Positions 18,152 through 25,741 of a stretch of 64,000 nucleotides of DNA are shown piece after piece (positions within the stretch are counted from its first letter, which is position 1; each line of letters starts with the position of its first letter). Under the pieces are notes generated by a model, which worked only from the letters and a program-made list of their open reading frames with translations, had not been told where the DNA came from and made no database searches. The DNA lies in NCBI RefSeq assembly GCF_034067285.1, contig NZ_CP139286.1, forward strand, positions 2,604,001 through 2,668,000, in the 5' to 3' direction. The stretch comes from Acinetobacter pittii (lineage in GTDB: Bacteria; Pseudomonadota; Gammaproteobacteria; Pseudomonadales; Moraxellaceae). The position numbers were made by a program, and so were the translations under genes.

Positions 18152-19006
18152 TTCTTCAAGAAAATGTAAGATCGTTCTTTTCGTTCTAAAGTAATGGCTA
18201 ATAAAACTAGAAAGACTAGCTAAAATTGTAATATGGCCAGTTTTAGGAATCACGGCGATATGGCTGTGATTTCCACTTTGTCTTAATGCGCGATCCAAAT
18301 CTAATGTATTTTCTTTACCGACAAGCTGATCATTTTCAGCCATGAGCAAGTAATGTTTAATACTATTTTGGTTGACGAAATAGTATGGCATCACCTCTTG
18401 ATAAGAAATACTTTGGTCAAAAGCATCTTCAGCTAGTGGGTCACCCTTATAATCAAAATGATAAGGTCCGGCTAAACCAAAAATTGCCTTAATATTACCT
18501 AAACACTGAATAGGGTTTGGTTTTGGATGATAAACAGCAGACATGACATTAAATGCCCCTGCCGAGTGCCCCATAAGTACAATATTTTCTGTAGAGATTT
18601 CCAGCTTTTCTTGGTTTTGATGTAAATAATTCAATGCCTGAGTCAAGTCATCAACAAAACTTGGAAAAATATTTTTAGGCGCTAATTGATAGTTAATAAC
18701 TGCAACGTCATAACCTTCTTTAGCAAATGTCTCGCCAATAAAAAGATAATCTCGCTTATTACCATGCTGCCAAGCACCACCATGTACAAAAACGATAAGC
18801 GGCTGATGTGCTAATTTTTTAACAGATCGGTAAATATCCAAACGGTGACGCGGTTTTAAACCATAACGGACATTGGCAACCTGTTCAAAACCATCTTTAG
18901 GCGTAAAACGGTTTAAAGCAAAACTCCCCAAATCATAAAGGCGGAACTCTTTATAAAGAGTTCGCGCCTGTTCAATTTTGCTTTGTAGTTGTTCAATCAG
19001 ATTCAT
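18143..19006 (-). CDS. Alpha/beta hydrolase (esterase/lipase family)
   Basis: 287-aa hydrolase of the carboxylesterase/HSL-like type. VFVHGGAWQHGNKRDY gives the HGG oxyanion-hole motif. GHSAGAFNV is the nucleophile elbow with the catalytic Ser. A late Asp (ENDQLVG) and His (KTGHITI) complete a plausible triad. No signal peptide is evident. The substrate is unknown. It sits 3 bp downstream of the dolP-like gene on the same strand, so the two are probably cotranscribed. Confidence 0.85.
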   Translation of the reverse strand: MNLIEQLQSKIEQARTLYKEFRLYDLGSFALNRFTPKDGFEQVANVRYGLKPRHRLDIYRSVKKLAHQPLIVFVHGGAWQHGNKRDYLFIGETFAKEGYDVAVINYQLAPKNIFPSFVDDLTQALNYLHQNQEKLEISTENIVLMGHSAGAFNVMSAVYHPKPNPIQCLGNIKAIFGLAGPYHFDYKGDPLAEDAFDQSISYQEVMPYYFVNQNSIKHYLLMAENDQLVGKENTLDLDRALRQSGNHSHIAVIPKTGHITILASLSSFISHYFRTKRTILHFLEEVF

Positions 19007-19009
19007 ATA

Positions 19010-19717
19010 TTACTGTGCATTCGAAGCTGGATCTGTTTGGTCAGGATCAATTGCAACAGGAGTTTGAACTGTTGGTTGAGCAATGACGTTATTAATAACC
19101 GGAGTAGCCGTTGCACTTGTAGTACTCGCTGCTGGTGCAGGCGCTAAATCAACGTTATCAATTAAAGTAACAATTTTAGTTACGTTACCCACATTTTGTA
19201 AGACGCTATTCAAATCATTAATTTCAGCAGTATTTAAACGTCCCATGACATAAAGTACGCCGTCTTCGGTATGTACGAGAACCTTACTATCAGAAACTAC
19301 AGGTGCCTTCATTAAAAGCGCACGTGTATTGGCAGTTACACCCGCGTCTTGCATAATCGTGTTGTAGCTGACTTTATTACCAACGGTAATGTAGTTATGT
19401 ACAGCTTTCACATCGCTCATGGCTTTAAGATTATCTTCTGCCAATTGTTTTAAATATGGGTCTGGCACTTGTCCTGTTAATAAAACAGTACTGTGGAAGC
19501 TTTCGATATTAATACGTGACTGCTTAAAGCGCTGATCAAGTTTATAAAGGTTGATATTTGCTGTACGTTTAATTGAAGAGTCAATGAACACTTGGCCCAG
19601 ACTGCGGACACCGCTGTCTGTTCCGACTGGAGCTGTGCCTGTTCCACCAGAAATAAAACTTGCGCAACCCGATAAACTTGCGACACAAAGCATTGTTACA
19701 GCAATACGGTTTAACAC
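19010..19717 (-). CDS. dolP: BON-domain outer-membrane lipoprotein (DolP/YraP-like)
   Basis: 235-aa lipoprotein: signal MLNRIAVTMLCVASLSGC with lipobox LSGC. Two BON domains follow (about residues 45-115 and 120-190; SFHSTVLLTGQVPD and VLVHTEDGVLYVMGRLN). An Ala/Thr/Pro-rich C-terminal tail of about 40 residues is longer than in E. coli DolP. It starts with GTG. Family knowledge: DolP supports outer-membrane integrity and BAM function at division sites. Next to yraN and rsmI it preserves part of the E. coli rsmI-lpoA-yraN-diaA-dolP cluster, but lpoA and diaA are absent. Confidence 0.88.
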   Translation of the reverse strand: MLNRIAVTMLCVASLSGCASFISGGTGTAPVGTDSGVRSLGQVFIDSSIKRTANINLYKLDQRFKQSRINIESFHSTVLLTGQVPDPYLKQLAEDNLKAMSDVKAVHNYITVGNKVSYNTIMQDAGVTANTRALLMKAPVVSDSKVLVHTEDGVLYVMGRLNTAEINDLNSVLQNVGNVTKIVTLIDNVDLAPAPAASTTSATATPVINNVIAQPTVQTPVAIDPDQTDPASNAQ

Positions 19718-19797
19718 TCCACCAGACTCCTATCAATCTTTTCTTGGCTTGATCATAAAGCATCAGACTTAAATTTGCTCAAAAGAGTAATGAACTC

Positions 19798-20199
19798 TTA
19801 ATCCAAAGTAAATGCATTTTCGATCCATTGCAGATCATAATGGAATTTTGAAAAGTCTTGCTGTACTGTTTTTGCAATTTTCTGTGGAAAATCAAAACAA
19901 ATCACATCAAAACGACAATAAAATTCCTGATAAGATGGATAGCGCTGTAAAAAACGCATCGCAGTTTTGATAATTTTCTTCTGCTTTGTCCCTGTCACCA
20001 TTTCACAAGCTTGCCCATAATTTCCTATAGTACGTGCCTTTACCTCCACAAAAACTAGTTCTTGCCCTCTTTTAACAATCAAATCCACTTCACCACGGCG
20101 TGAATGGTAATTGCTTGTCACCCACACATAGTTTTGTGCTTGTAACAGGCCTAAAGCCGTTTGTTCTGCCCATTTACCTAACTGCTGTGCTAATAACAT
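19798..20199 (-). CDS. yraN: UPF0102 / YraN family endonuclease-like protein
   Basis: 133-aa protein of the YraN family, a restriction-endonuclease-like fold with [23 protein letters not shown] (D and ExK-type residues). Cellular role unresolved. The ATG at 20199 has GGGGAAG just upstream; an in-frame TTG at 20214 overlaps it and is rejected. It is divergent from rsmI, with about 200 bp between. Confidence 0.9.
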   Translation of the reverse strand: MLLAQQLGKWAEQTALGLLQAQNYVWVTSNYHSRRGEVDLIVKRGQELVFVEVKARTIGNYGQACEMVTGTKQKKIIKTAMRFLQRYPSYQEFYCRFDVICFDFPQKIAKTVQQDFSKFHYDLQWIENAFTLD

Positions 20200-20406
20200 T
20201 TTTATCTTCCCCAAGTTAAAAGTAGCATCACATATTTTTATGTTTAAGTTTTTGTTAAATCTATCTGTATTTTCTGGCTTAAATTGAACAAATGAAAATC
20301 ACTTCATTTTCGAAAAGCCAAGGTTAGCAGACATTGTTCACGCCCAAATCATAATTTCGGGTAAACTACCCGATTAAAATTGTTTATCTGTACGGAGTAA
20401 AACCAA

Positions 20407-21243
20407 ATGAGTGCTCAGTTATTCGTTGTAGCCACCCCAATCGGGCACTTAGATGATATGACTTTCCGTGCAATTGATATTTTAAAATCAGTTTCTATTG
20501 TCGCTGCCGAAGATACACGTCAATCAGCACAACTATTTAAGCACTATAATATATCGACTCAACTTACTGCATGTCATGATCATAATGAAAGCAATAAAAT
20601 TGAGCAGTTAGTTCAAAGATTACTTGCGGGCGACAATATTGCTTTAATTAGTGATGCAGGTACACCGCTTATTAGCGACCCCGGTTTTAAATTAGTTCGT
20701 GCTGCTCAAGAACATGGTATTAGAGTTGTGCCTGTGCCTGGTGCATGTGCGGCAATTGCTGCTTTAAGTGCAGTTGGTTTACCAAGTGACCGTTTTAGTT
20801 TTGAAGGCTTTTTACCATCAAAAGCTTCTCAACGTATTTCTCAATTGGAAAAACTCAAAAATGAAACTCAAACCTTAATTTTCTATGAAGCACCACACCG
20901 TATTTTAGAATGTGTAAAAAATATGGCAGAGGTATTTGGTGAAAATCGCCCAGTTGGTTTCGCACGTGAAATCACTAAAACCTTTGAAACTATCAAAAAA
21001 ATGACCTTAAAAGACTTGGTCAGCTTTATTGAAAACGACCATAACCAAGAAAAAGGTGAAATTGTACTTGTAGTTGGCGGCGCACCAGAAAAAACAGATC
21101 TTGAACAAGAAAAACTAGATGAGCTTTTAAAACGCTTACTTCAAGACTTATCAGTTAAAGCAGCATCTCAACTTGCTGCCGATTTAACAGGTATTAAGAA
21201 AAAAGTTGCTTATCAACGTGCGCTTGAGTTAACCCAATCTTAA
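20407..21243 (+). CDS. rsmI: 16S rRNA 2'-O-methyltransferase RsmI (C1402)
   Basis: 278-aa SAM-dependent methyltransferase of the tetrapyrrole-methylase fold that modifies C1402 of 16S rRNA. The start LFVVATPIGHLDDMTFRA, the segment AAEDTRQSAQLFKHY, ALISDAGTPLISDPGFKLV and the motif PGACAAIAALSAVGLPSDRF are all diagnostic. The length is typical. TCGGGTA-AAC-TACCCGA just upstream is a small inverted repeat of unknown meaning. It ends 2 bp before the convergent argP-like gene. Confidence 0.96.
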   Translation: MSAQLFVVATPIGHLDDMTFRAIDILKSVSIVAAEDTRQSAQLFKHYNISTQLTACHDHNESNKIEQLVQRLLAGDNIALISDAGTPLISDPGFKLVRAAQEHGIRVVPVPGACAAIAALSAVGLPSDRFSFEGFLPSKASQRISQLEKLKNETQTLIFYEAPHRILECVKNMAEVFGENRPVGFAREITKTFETIKKMTLKDLVSFIENDHNQEKGEIVLVVGGAPEKTDLEQEKLDELLKRLLQDLSVKAASQLAADLTGIKKKVAYQRALELTQS

Positions 21244-21245
21244 AC

Positions 21246-22136
21246 TTATCTCAATATTTGTTTTGCTGACTGAACAATCGTTTCAGTCAGTGCATCAAGT
21301 TGCTTCGACTGCCTTTTCCAATGATGCCAATATAAAGGAATATCAAGTTGAGCCTCAGGCATAATATCAACAAGTGTTCCGTTTTCTAGTAATGGTTGAA
21401 CCTGTAGCTCGGGCACCATGCCATACCCTAAACCTAGTTGAATTGCTTTAACGAAAGCATCTGTCGCTGGAATAAAACTATAAGGATAACTTTGCATCGG
21501 TAAACCGTATCCCTTTAATAAAACCTCCGAATGCATTAAATCTTTATGGTTAAAAATAACTGCTGGCGTTTTTCTTAAAGTTTCTCGGTTAATTCCACCA
21601 CTAAACCACCGGTTTACAAACTCGGCCGATGCCAGCATTTTATAGCGCATTTTACCAAGAAGCTGAGCTAAGCAACCCGCCATAACTTGCTCTTCTGCTG
21701 TAATACATGCATTGACCTGTCCCGTTTCAAGCAAAGTATGTGTGTGAGATTGATCGTCAATTTTTAGTTCTAATACAATTTTTTCTTTAAAAAGCGTTTG
21801 CTGAATGCATGGTAAAAGCCAAGTGGCTAATGAGTCTGCATTTGAAGCCAAAGCAATTTTATAAAATTCAGATTCGGAAGATTTCCCCATTAAACCTTGT
21901 AATAAATTTTGCTCCATCAGTCTGGTATGACGTAAGTGTTGCAATAAAGTTTGCCCTGCTTGAGTGAGTACACAGGGACGCCCACGTATGATTAGGATCT
22001 GCCCTAAATATTTTTCTAAGGCCTGTACACGTAACGATACTGCCGACGGAGTAATATATAAATGCTCACCTGCTGCATCAAAACTCCCTACTTCTGCTAC
22101 AGCCAGAAAAGCTTCACATTGTTTACTATCGAGCAT
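21246..22136 (-). CDS. argP: LysR-family regulator, ArgP/LysG type
   Basis: 296-aa LysR-type regulator. An N-terminal winged helix (QCEAFLAVAEVGSFDAAGEHL, then SAVSLRVQALEKYLG) precedes a substrate-binding-like effector domain. Its closest pattern is ArgP/IciA/LysG, which senses lysine or arginine and activates a basic-amino-acid exporter. The divergent neighbour is such a LysE-type exporter, which strongly supports that role. The 110-bp divergent intergenic space should hold its binding sites. Confidence 0.87.
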   Translation of the reverse strand: MLDSKQCEAFLAVAEVGSFDAAGEHLYITPSAVSLRVQALEKYLGQILIIRGRPCVLTQAGQTLLQHLRHTRLMEQNLLQGLMGKSSESEFYKIALASNADSLATWLLPCIQQTLFKEKIVLELKIDDQSHTHTLLETGQVNACITAEEQVMAGCLAQLLGKMRYKMLASAEFVNRWFSGGINRETLRKTPAVIFNHKDLMHSEVLLKGYGLPMQSYPYSFIPATDAFVKAIQLGLGYGMVPELQVQPLLENGTLVDIMPEAQLDIPLYWHHWKRQSKQLDALTETIVQSAKQILR

Positions 22137-22246
22137 ATCAAACCTAAATTATTTTTAGCCAAACCTAAATATTCTTAATTTTACTTATTTTTTAATAAAA
22201 AGACAGATAATTCCCCCATCTGATTTTTTCAAACTTACTTATTGTC
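22137..22246. promoter_or_regulatory. Divergent control region of argP and the LysE exporter
   Basis: AT-rich region separating the two start codons. It contains a direct repeat, AAACCTAAAT, at about 22140 and again at about 22162, roughly two helical turns apart. This could be part of the LysR-type binding site. No exact consensus can be fixed by eye. Confidence 0.45.
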
Positions 22247-22849
22247 ATGTTATCTCTTAGTATATTTTTTAAAGGTTTCGGTATTGGTAGCGGGCTTATT
22301 GTCGCCATTGGAGCTCAAAATGCTTTTGTTCTAAAACAGGGTCTGAAACAACAATACGTATTTTGGCTATGTTTAATTTGTGCATTGTCTGATTCGATTC
22401 TAATCGCTTTTGGTGTATTAGGTTTTGCCGAAATCATGACTGCATCACCAATCCTAATTACTGTTGCCAAATATTTAGGGGCAGCGTTTTTATTAGTCTA
22501 CGGTGCAAAAGCATTCTATGCTGCATTTAAAACTACCCAAGGCATGGAGCTTGATAACGGTCAAAAGCAGACTTTAACCCAAGCATTAGTGACCTGTCTT
22601 GCCTTTACTTGGCTTAACCCCCACGTCTATTTAGATACTATTGTTTTGATTGGTTCTGTAGCAACCCAGCTAGAAGATAAAATTAGCTTTGCTTTAGGCA
22701 GTATTCTTGCTTCTTGGATCTTCTTTTTCAGTTTAGGTTATGGTGCAAAATTATTGAAGCCGTTATTTACCAATCCTAAAGCTTGGAAAATTTTAGATTT
22801 CATTATTGGATGTATTATGTGGTGTATTGCCCTAACACTTTTGTTTTAA
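22247..22849 (+). CDS. LysE/ArgO family basic amino acid exporter
   Basis: 200-aa inner-membrane protein with about six hydrophobic helices. Signatures are GSGLIVAIGAQNAFVLKQGL near the N-terminus and AFTWLNPHVYLDTIVLIGSV in the middle, both characteristic of LysE/ArgO. It should export lysine and/or arginine and be activated by the divergent ArgP-like regulator when intracellular basic amino acids rise. An intrinsic terminator follows. Confidence 0.92.
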   Translation: MLSLSIFFKGFGIGSGLIVAIGAQNAFVLKQGLKQQYVFWLCLICALSDSILIAFGVLGFAEIMTASPILITVAKYLGAAFLLVYGAKAFYAAFKTTQGMELDNGQKQTLTQALVTCLAFTWLNPHVYLDTIVLIGSVATQLEDKISFALGSILASWIFFFSLGYGAKLLKPLFTNPKAWKILDFIIGCIMWCIALTLLF

Positions 22850-22861
22850 TAGCTTAAAAGT

Positions 22862-22892
22862 AAAAAAGGATCCTATAAAAGATCCTTTTTTT
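22862..22892. terminator. Intrinsic terminator after the LysE exporter
   Basis: AAAAAAGGATC, loop CTATAAAA, then GATCCTTTTTTT. A-tract and T-tract symmetry lets it act in both directions, also ending the leftward cation-transporter gene. Confidence 0.85.
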
Positions 22893-22900
22893 ATTGCTCT

Positions 22901-23545
22901 TTATGATGCTTCACTGCCAAGCACAACTCTTGCCTGTTTTCTTTCTTGCTGTGACTGTTTTATAACAGCGTAGCCGGAGGATACTCCCAAGTAAGCAATG
23001 ACAAAGGCAACCAATAAATCGGGAAATACACTGCCCGTTCCAAACACTCCAACCGCCGCTAAAATTACAGCAATATTGGCAATTGAGTCATTTCGACTAC
23101 ACAACCAAACAGAGCGCATATTGGCATCACCATCACGAAATGCATAAAGCATAAGGGCGACGGAAACATTAGCAATTAAGGCTATTACTCCAATTGCCCC
23201 CATGACCATTGGTTCCGGTGGAACTCCATAAAAATATGACCAAACCACTTTCGCAATGACAAAAACGCCGAAAGCTACCATCGTTATTCCTTTAAGTAGT
23301 GCCGCTGTCGCACGCCAATATAAACTCATCGAAAGGACGACTAAAGATAATGCATAGTTTGCTGCGTCTCCGGCAAAATCTAATGCATCTGCCCAAAGTG
23401 AAACGGATTGGGCTTTGTATCCCCCCAAGATTTCAACCACGAACATTAAGGCATTAATTATAAGCGCAATCCATAACGCTTTTCTAAAACGTGGACTGAC
23501 TTTCTTGGTAGGAGAGCATGTTGAAGCACAACCACATCCAGCCAT
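22901..23545 (-). CDS. Cation-efflux-like membrane protein (short CDF-type)
   Basis: 214-aa inner-membrane protein with about six helices, resembling the transmembrane half of cation diffusion facilitators. SVSLWADALDFAGDAANYA matches the CDF TM2 metal site. In the later helix CSRNDSIANIAVI occupies the position of the usual HxxxD site, with Cys where His is expected. The N-terminus MAGCGCASTCSPTKK has three Cys and may bind soft metals. The C-terminal cytoplasmic domain of ordinary CDFs is missing. It is divergently paired with a MerR-family metal regulator through a typical MerR-type promoter, so a Cd/Pb/Zn efflux role is inferred. Confidence 0.8.
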   Translation of the reverse strand: MAGCGCASTCSPTKKVSPRFRKALWIALIINALMFVVEILGGYKAQSVSLWADALDFAGDAANYALSLVVLSMSLYWRATAALLKGITMVAFGVFVIAKVVWSYFYGVPPEPMVMGAIGVIALIANVSVALMLYAFRDGDANMRSVWLCSRNDSIANIAVILAAVGVFGTGSVFPDLLVAFVIAYLGVSSGYAVIKQSQQERKQARVVLGSEAS

Positions 23546-23581
23546 TTTATTTCCTCAAAAACTCTTTTATAGTGATTAAAA

Positions 23582-23602
23582 ACCCTCGAGTAACTCCAGA
23601 GT
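23582..23602 (-). promoter_or_regulatory. MerR-family (ZntR/CadR-type) operator-promoter
   Basis: Reading leftward, TTGACTCTGGAGT contains a -35 (TTGACT) and a half-site resembling ZntR targets. The inverted arm CTCGAGGGT follows, with a -10-like TTTAAT after a 19-bp spacer. A long spacer with a dyad inside it is the hallmark of promoters activated by MerR-type metal sensors. It drives the cation-efflux gene; merR starts 8 bp away on the other strand. Confidence 0.8.
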
Positions 23603-23610
23603 CAAGTCTT

Positions 23611-24012
23611 ATGAGTCTTTCTATTGGTCAATTATCAAAAAAAGCGGGTATTCCAATTGATACGATCCGTTATTACGAAAAAGTAGGTGTGCTGGAGCGT
23701 ATTCAGCGTTCAGAAAATAATTATCGTGTTTATACGGAGCAAACTCTTGCGGACCTTTTATTTATTAAGCATTGCCGTGAATTAGATATTTCTCTCAACG
23801 ATATTAAAACGTTAAAAGAAATGAAAGCTCAGCCGAAACAGGCTTGTACGGAAGTTGATAATTTGGTGAATAAATACTTGATTGAAGTATCTGAAAAAAT
23901 CGAACGATTATTACTTTTAAAAGAATCTTTAATTGATTTAAAACAGCACTGCTCTACCAATCGAACAGTAGATGAGTGTGGGATTTTGAAAGAACTTCAA
24001 AACGCACCTTAA
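23611..24012 (+). CDS. MerR-family heavy-metal regulator (CadR/PbrR-like)
   Basis: 133-aa regulator. The winged-helix domain has IGQLSKKAGIPIDTIRYYEK (residues 5-24), followed by a dimerisation coiled coil and a C-terminal metal loop. Cysteines C79, C114 and C123 match the three-Cys pattern of Cd/Pb sensors such as CadR and PbrR. The ATG at 23611 begins the conserved MerR N-terminus; an upstream in-frame ATG at 23518 would run through the operator and the divergent gene and is rejected. Confidence 0.9.
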   Translation: MSLSIGQLSKKAGIPIDTIRYYEKVGVLERIQRSENNYRVYTEQTLADLLFIKHCRELDISLNDIKTLKEMKAQPKQACTEVDNLVNKYLIEVSEKIERLLLLKESLIDLKQHCSTNRTVDECGILKELQNAP

Positions 24013-24017
24013 AAATA

Positions 24018-24045
24018 AAAAAGCATCACTCTTGTGATGCTTTTT
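24018..24045. terminator. Intrinsic terminator after merR
   Basis: AAAAAGCATCAC, loop TCTT, GTGATGCTTTTT. It is a bidirectional hairpin placed between merR and the convergent sutA-like gene. Confidence 0.85.
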
Positions 24046-24049
24046 AGAA

Positions 24050-24301
24050 TTAATGGTCGCTATGTTCATCTGGAGGAACTTCGGTAATTCTTCCCCCTCG
24101 AGCTAGAAATGCGGCAACTTCATCTTCCAACGCTTGGCGCTGTTTTTGTTTAGCAGTCACAGTCAGCGTTTCTGCCTCAGCAATGTCAGTATCATTAATA
24201 CTGCTTGCTTCTTCATCAGCTGCACCGCTTTCAGCTGCCTTTGCTTCATCTTCATCTACAGCAGAATCTTCTGCATCTTCATAATCATTGATATCTGACA
24301 T
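24050..24301 (-). CDS. SutA-like acidic RNA-polymerase-associated protein
   Basis: 83-aa protein. The N-terminal half (about 1-48) is extremely acidic and rich in Ala, Asp, Glu and Ser, so probably disordered. The C-terminal part AKQKQRQALEDEVAAFLARG followed by GRITEV closely parallels the conserved segment of Pseudomonas SutA (AKQKERDAL...FLSRGGKVQEI, recalled). SutA binds RNA polymerase and supports transcription of housekeeping genes in slow growth. The C-terminal tail beyond this motif is shorter than in Pseudomonas. The assignment is by motif only. Confidence 0.72.
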   Translation of the reverse strand: MSDINDYEDAEDSAVDEDEAKAAESGAADEEASSINDTDIAEAETLTVTAKQKQRQALEDEVAAFLARGGRITEVPPDEHSDH

Positions 24302-24508
24302 TTTTCACTCCCCAGAATGATTTCTATTGCATCATCGCTATGGTTCCAAGACCTCAGAAATTTAGCAATCTCTTTGCATTTAGCAAAGAGCCAAATTGGT
24401 CAAATGTGTATCTTTTTCAACCCAATTGGTAATGATATATAAATGATTGCTTAAAAAATATCTACTGATATTTATTTAGACCAGTAGAGCATAAACTACG
24501 TCATTATT
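24302..24508. promoter_or_regulatory. Upstream region of the sutA-like gene
   Basis: AT-rich gap of 207 bp that should hold the leftward promoter of the sutA-like gene and the 3' end of the ubi operon. No convincing hairpin terminator or further gene is visible. Confidence 0.3.
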
Positions 24509-25741
24509 TTAACGACTATACTGGGTGTTTTGTAAAGACCCTAAACCGTTTGCTTGTTGCATAAAACGCTCTTTTAAGAAGGAAATTTGTTCAACTTGCT
24601 TGAGTCCAACATTACGAGCCCAGATAAATGGAAATAGCTCACTACTTTCCAACCAGCCAATTGCCGACATGCTATGCATCATTGCATCATTTTGGCCTTT
24701 ACGGCGATGCTCATAACGCAACAATGTCTGTTCATTTGCCCATACACCTCGTGCTAAGTCATGTAGTAGTGCATCACAGAGTACAGCTGCATCTAGACAG
24801 CCAATATTTACCCCTTGTCCAGCAAGTGGATGAATAACATGTGCTGCATCTCCAATTAAAGCTAAACCAGCTTTAACATATTGTTTTGCAGCGCGAGCTT
24901 TAAGCGGGAATTGTGCTCTTGAACGAACGTCTAACACTTCACCTAACATATGCTGACTTTCTCGAGTTAAAAGCTGCATAAACTCATGATCAGTTAAAGC
25001 TGAATATTCATCGGCATAATCATCAGGTAATGTCCAGACAATGGATTGCCAGTATCCATTCTCACTTTCTTCAAGGCTAGCCATCGGCAAATATGCTAAA
25101 GGCCCGGTCGGTAAGAAAATTTGGCGAGCCACATAATTGTGGGGTTTAGATGTTTTAATGGCACAACTAATCGCTGCTTGCTTGTAATCTAATACGTCTA
25201 GATCAATAAAAGCCTGTTCACGTACAAATGAATTTGCACCATCTGCACCAATAAGCAGCTTAGTTTTAAGTGTAGTACCATCTGCCAATTGAATGTGCCA
25301 ACACCCAACGCCCTGCTCAATACGAGTCACACGAACTTGAGTACGATAATCTATTAGTTGCTCAAGCATTTTTTGTTGAATAGCAACATTCAATACACTT
25401 GGCTCAACCATAGAACCCAAGGACTGCTCCGGCATTGGTCTTTGTATGGAATCATGACCAAAATTAATTTCACCATAACCATTCAAGTTCCACACCTGCA
25501 TGCCTGTATAAGGCATTTGACGTGCTAGATCATCCCAAACATTGACTGTTTTAAGTAAATGAATGGTCGCTTGGCTGAGGGCTAAAACACGCGGGTTCAT
25601 CACACCCACTGTCTTTTCAACATCCAGTACAGGAGCAGCATCAAGCACAGTAGGCTGTACACCGCCTTGAGCAAGCAATAAAGCAGTTAAACCACCAACC
25701 AGTCCACCACCAACAATGACAACATCTAATATTTCACTCAT
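24509..25741 (-). CDS. Ubiquinone-biosynthesis FAD monooxygenase (UbiI/VisC/UbiF family)
   Basis: 410-aa flavoprotein hydroxylase. N-terminal Rossmann motif VVIVGGGLVGGLTALLLAQG, middle LIGADGANSFVRE and C-terminal LIGDAAHVIHPLAGQGVN are the three FAD-binding signatures of the UbiH/UbiI/UbiF family. It is fourth in ygfB-pepP-ubiH-this gene, the same order as ubiI (visC) in E. coli. The ring carbon hydroxylated (C5 or C6) cannot be read from sequence, so no symbol is given. It overlaps ubiH by 4 bp. Confidence 0.9.
   Translation of the reverse strand: MSEILDVVIVGGGLVGGLTALLLAQGGVQPTVLDAAPVLDVEKTVGVMNPRVLALSQATIHLLKTVNVWDDLARQMPYTGMQVWNLNGYGEINFGHDSIQRPMPEQSLGSMVEPSVLNVAIQQKMLEQLIDYRTQVRVTRIEQGVGCWHIQLADGTTLKTKLLIGADGANSFVREQAFIDLDVLDYKQAAISCAIKTSKPHNYVARQIFLPTGPLAYLPMASLEESENGYWQSIVWTLPDDYADEYSALTDHEFMQLLTRESQHMLGEVLDVRSRAQFPLKARAAKQYVKAGLALIGDAAHVIHPLAGQGVNIGCLDAAVLCDALLHDLARGVWANEQTLLRYEHRRKGQNDAMMHSMSAIGWLESSELFPFIWARNVGLKQVEQISFLKERFMQQANGLGSLQNTQYSR

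Noticed and set aside
20215..20406. Possible RNase P RNA gene near rsmI (known there in some pseudomonads)
   Set aside because: The gap is under 200 bp and shows none of the conserved RNase P RNA segments.
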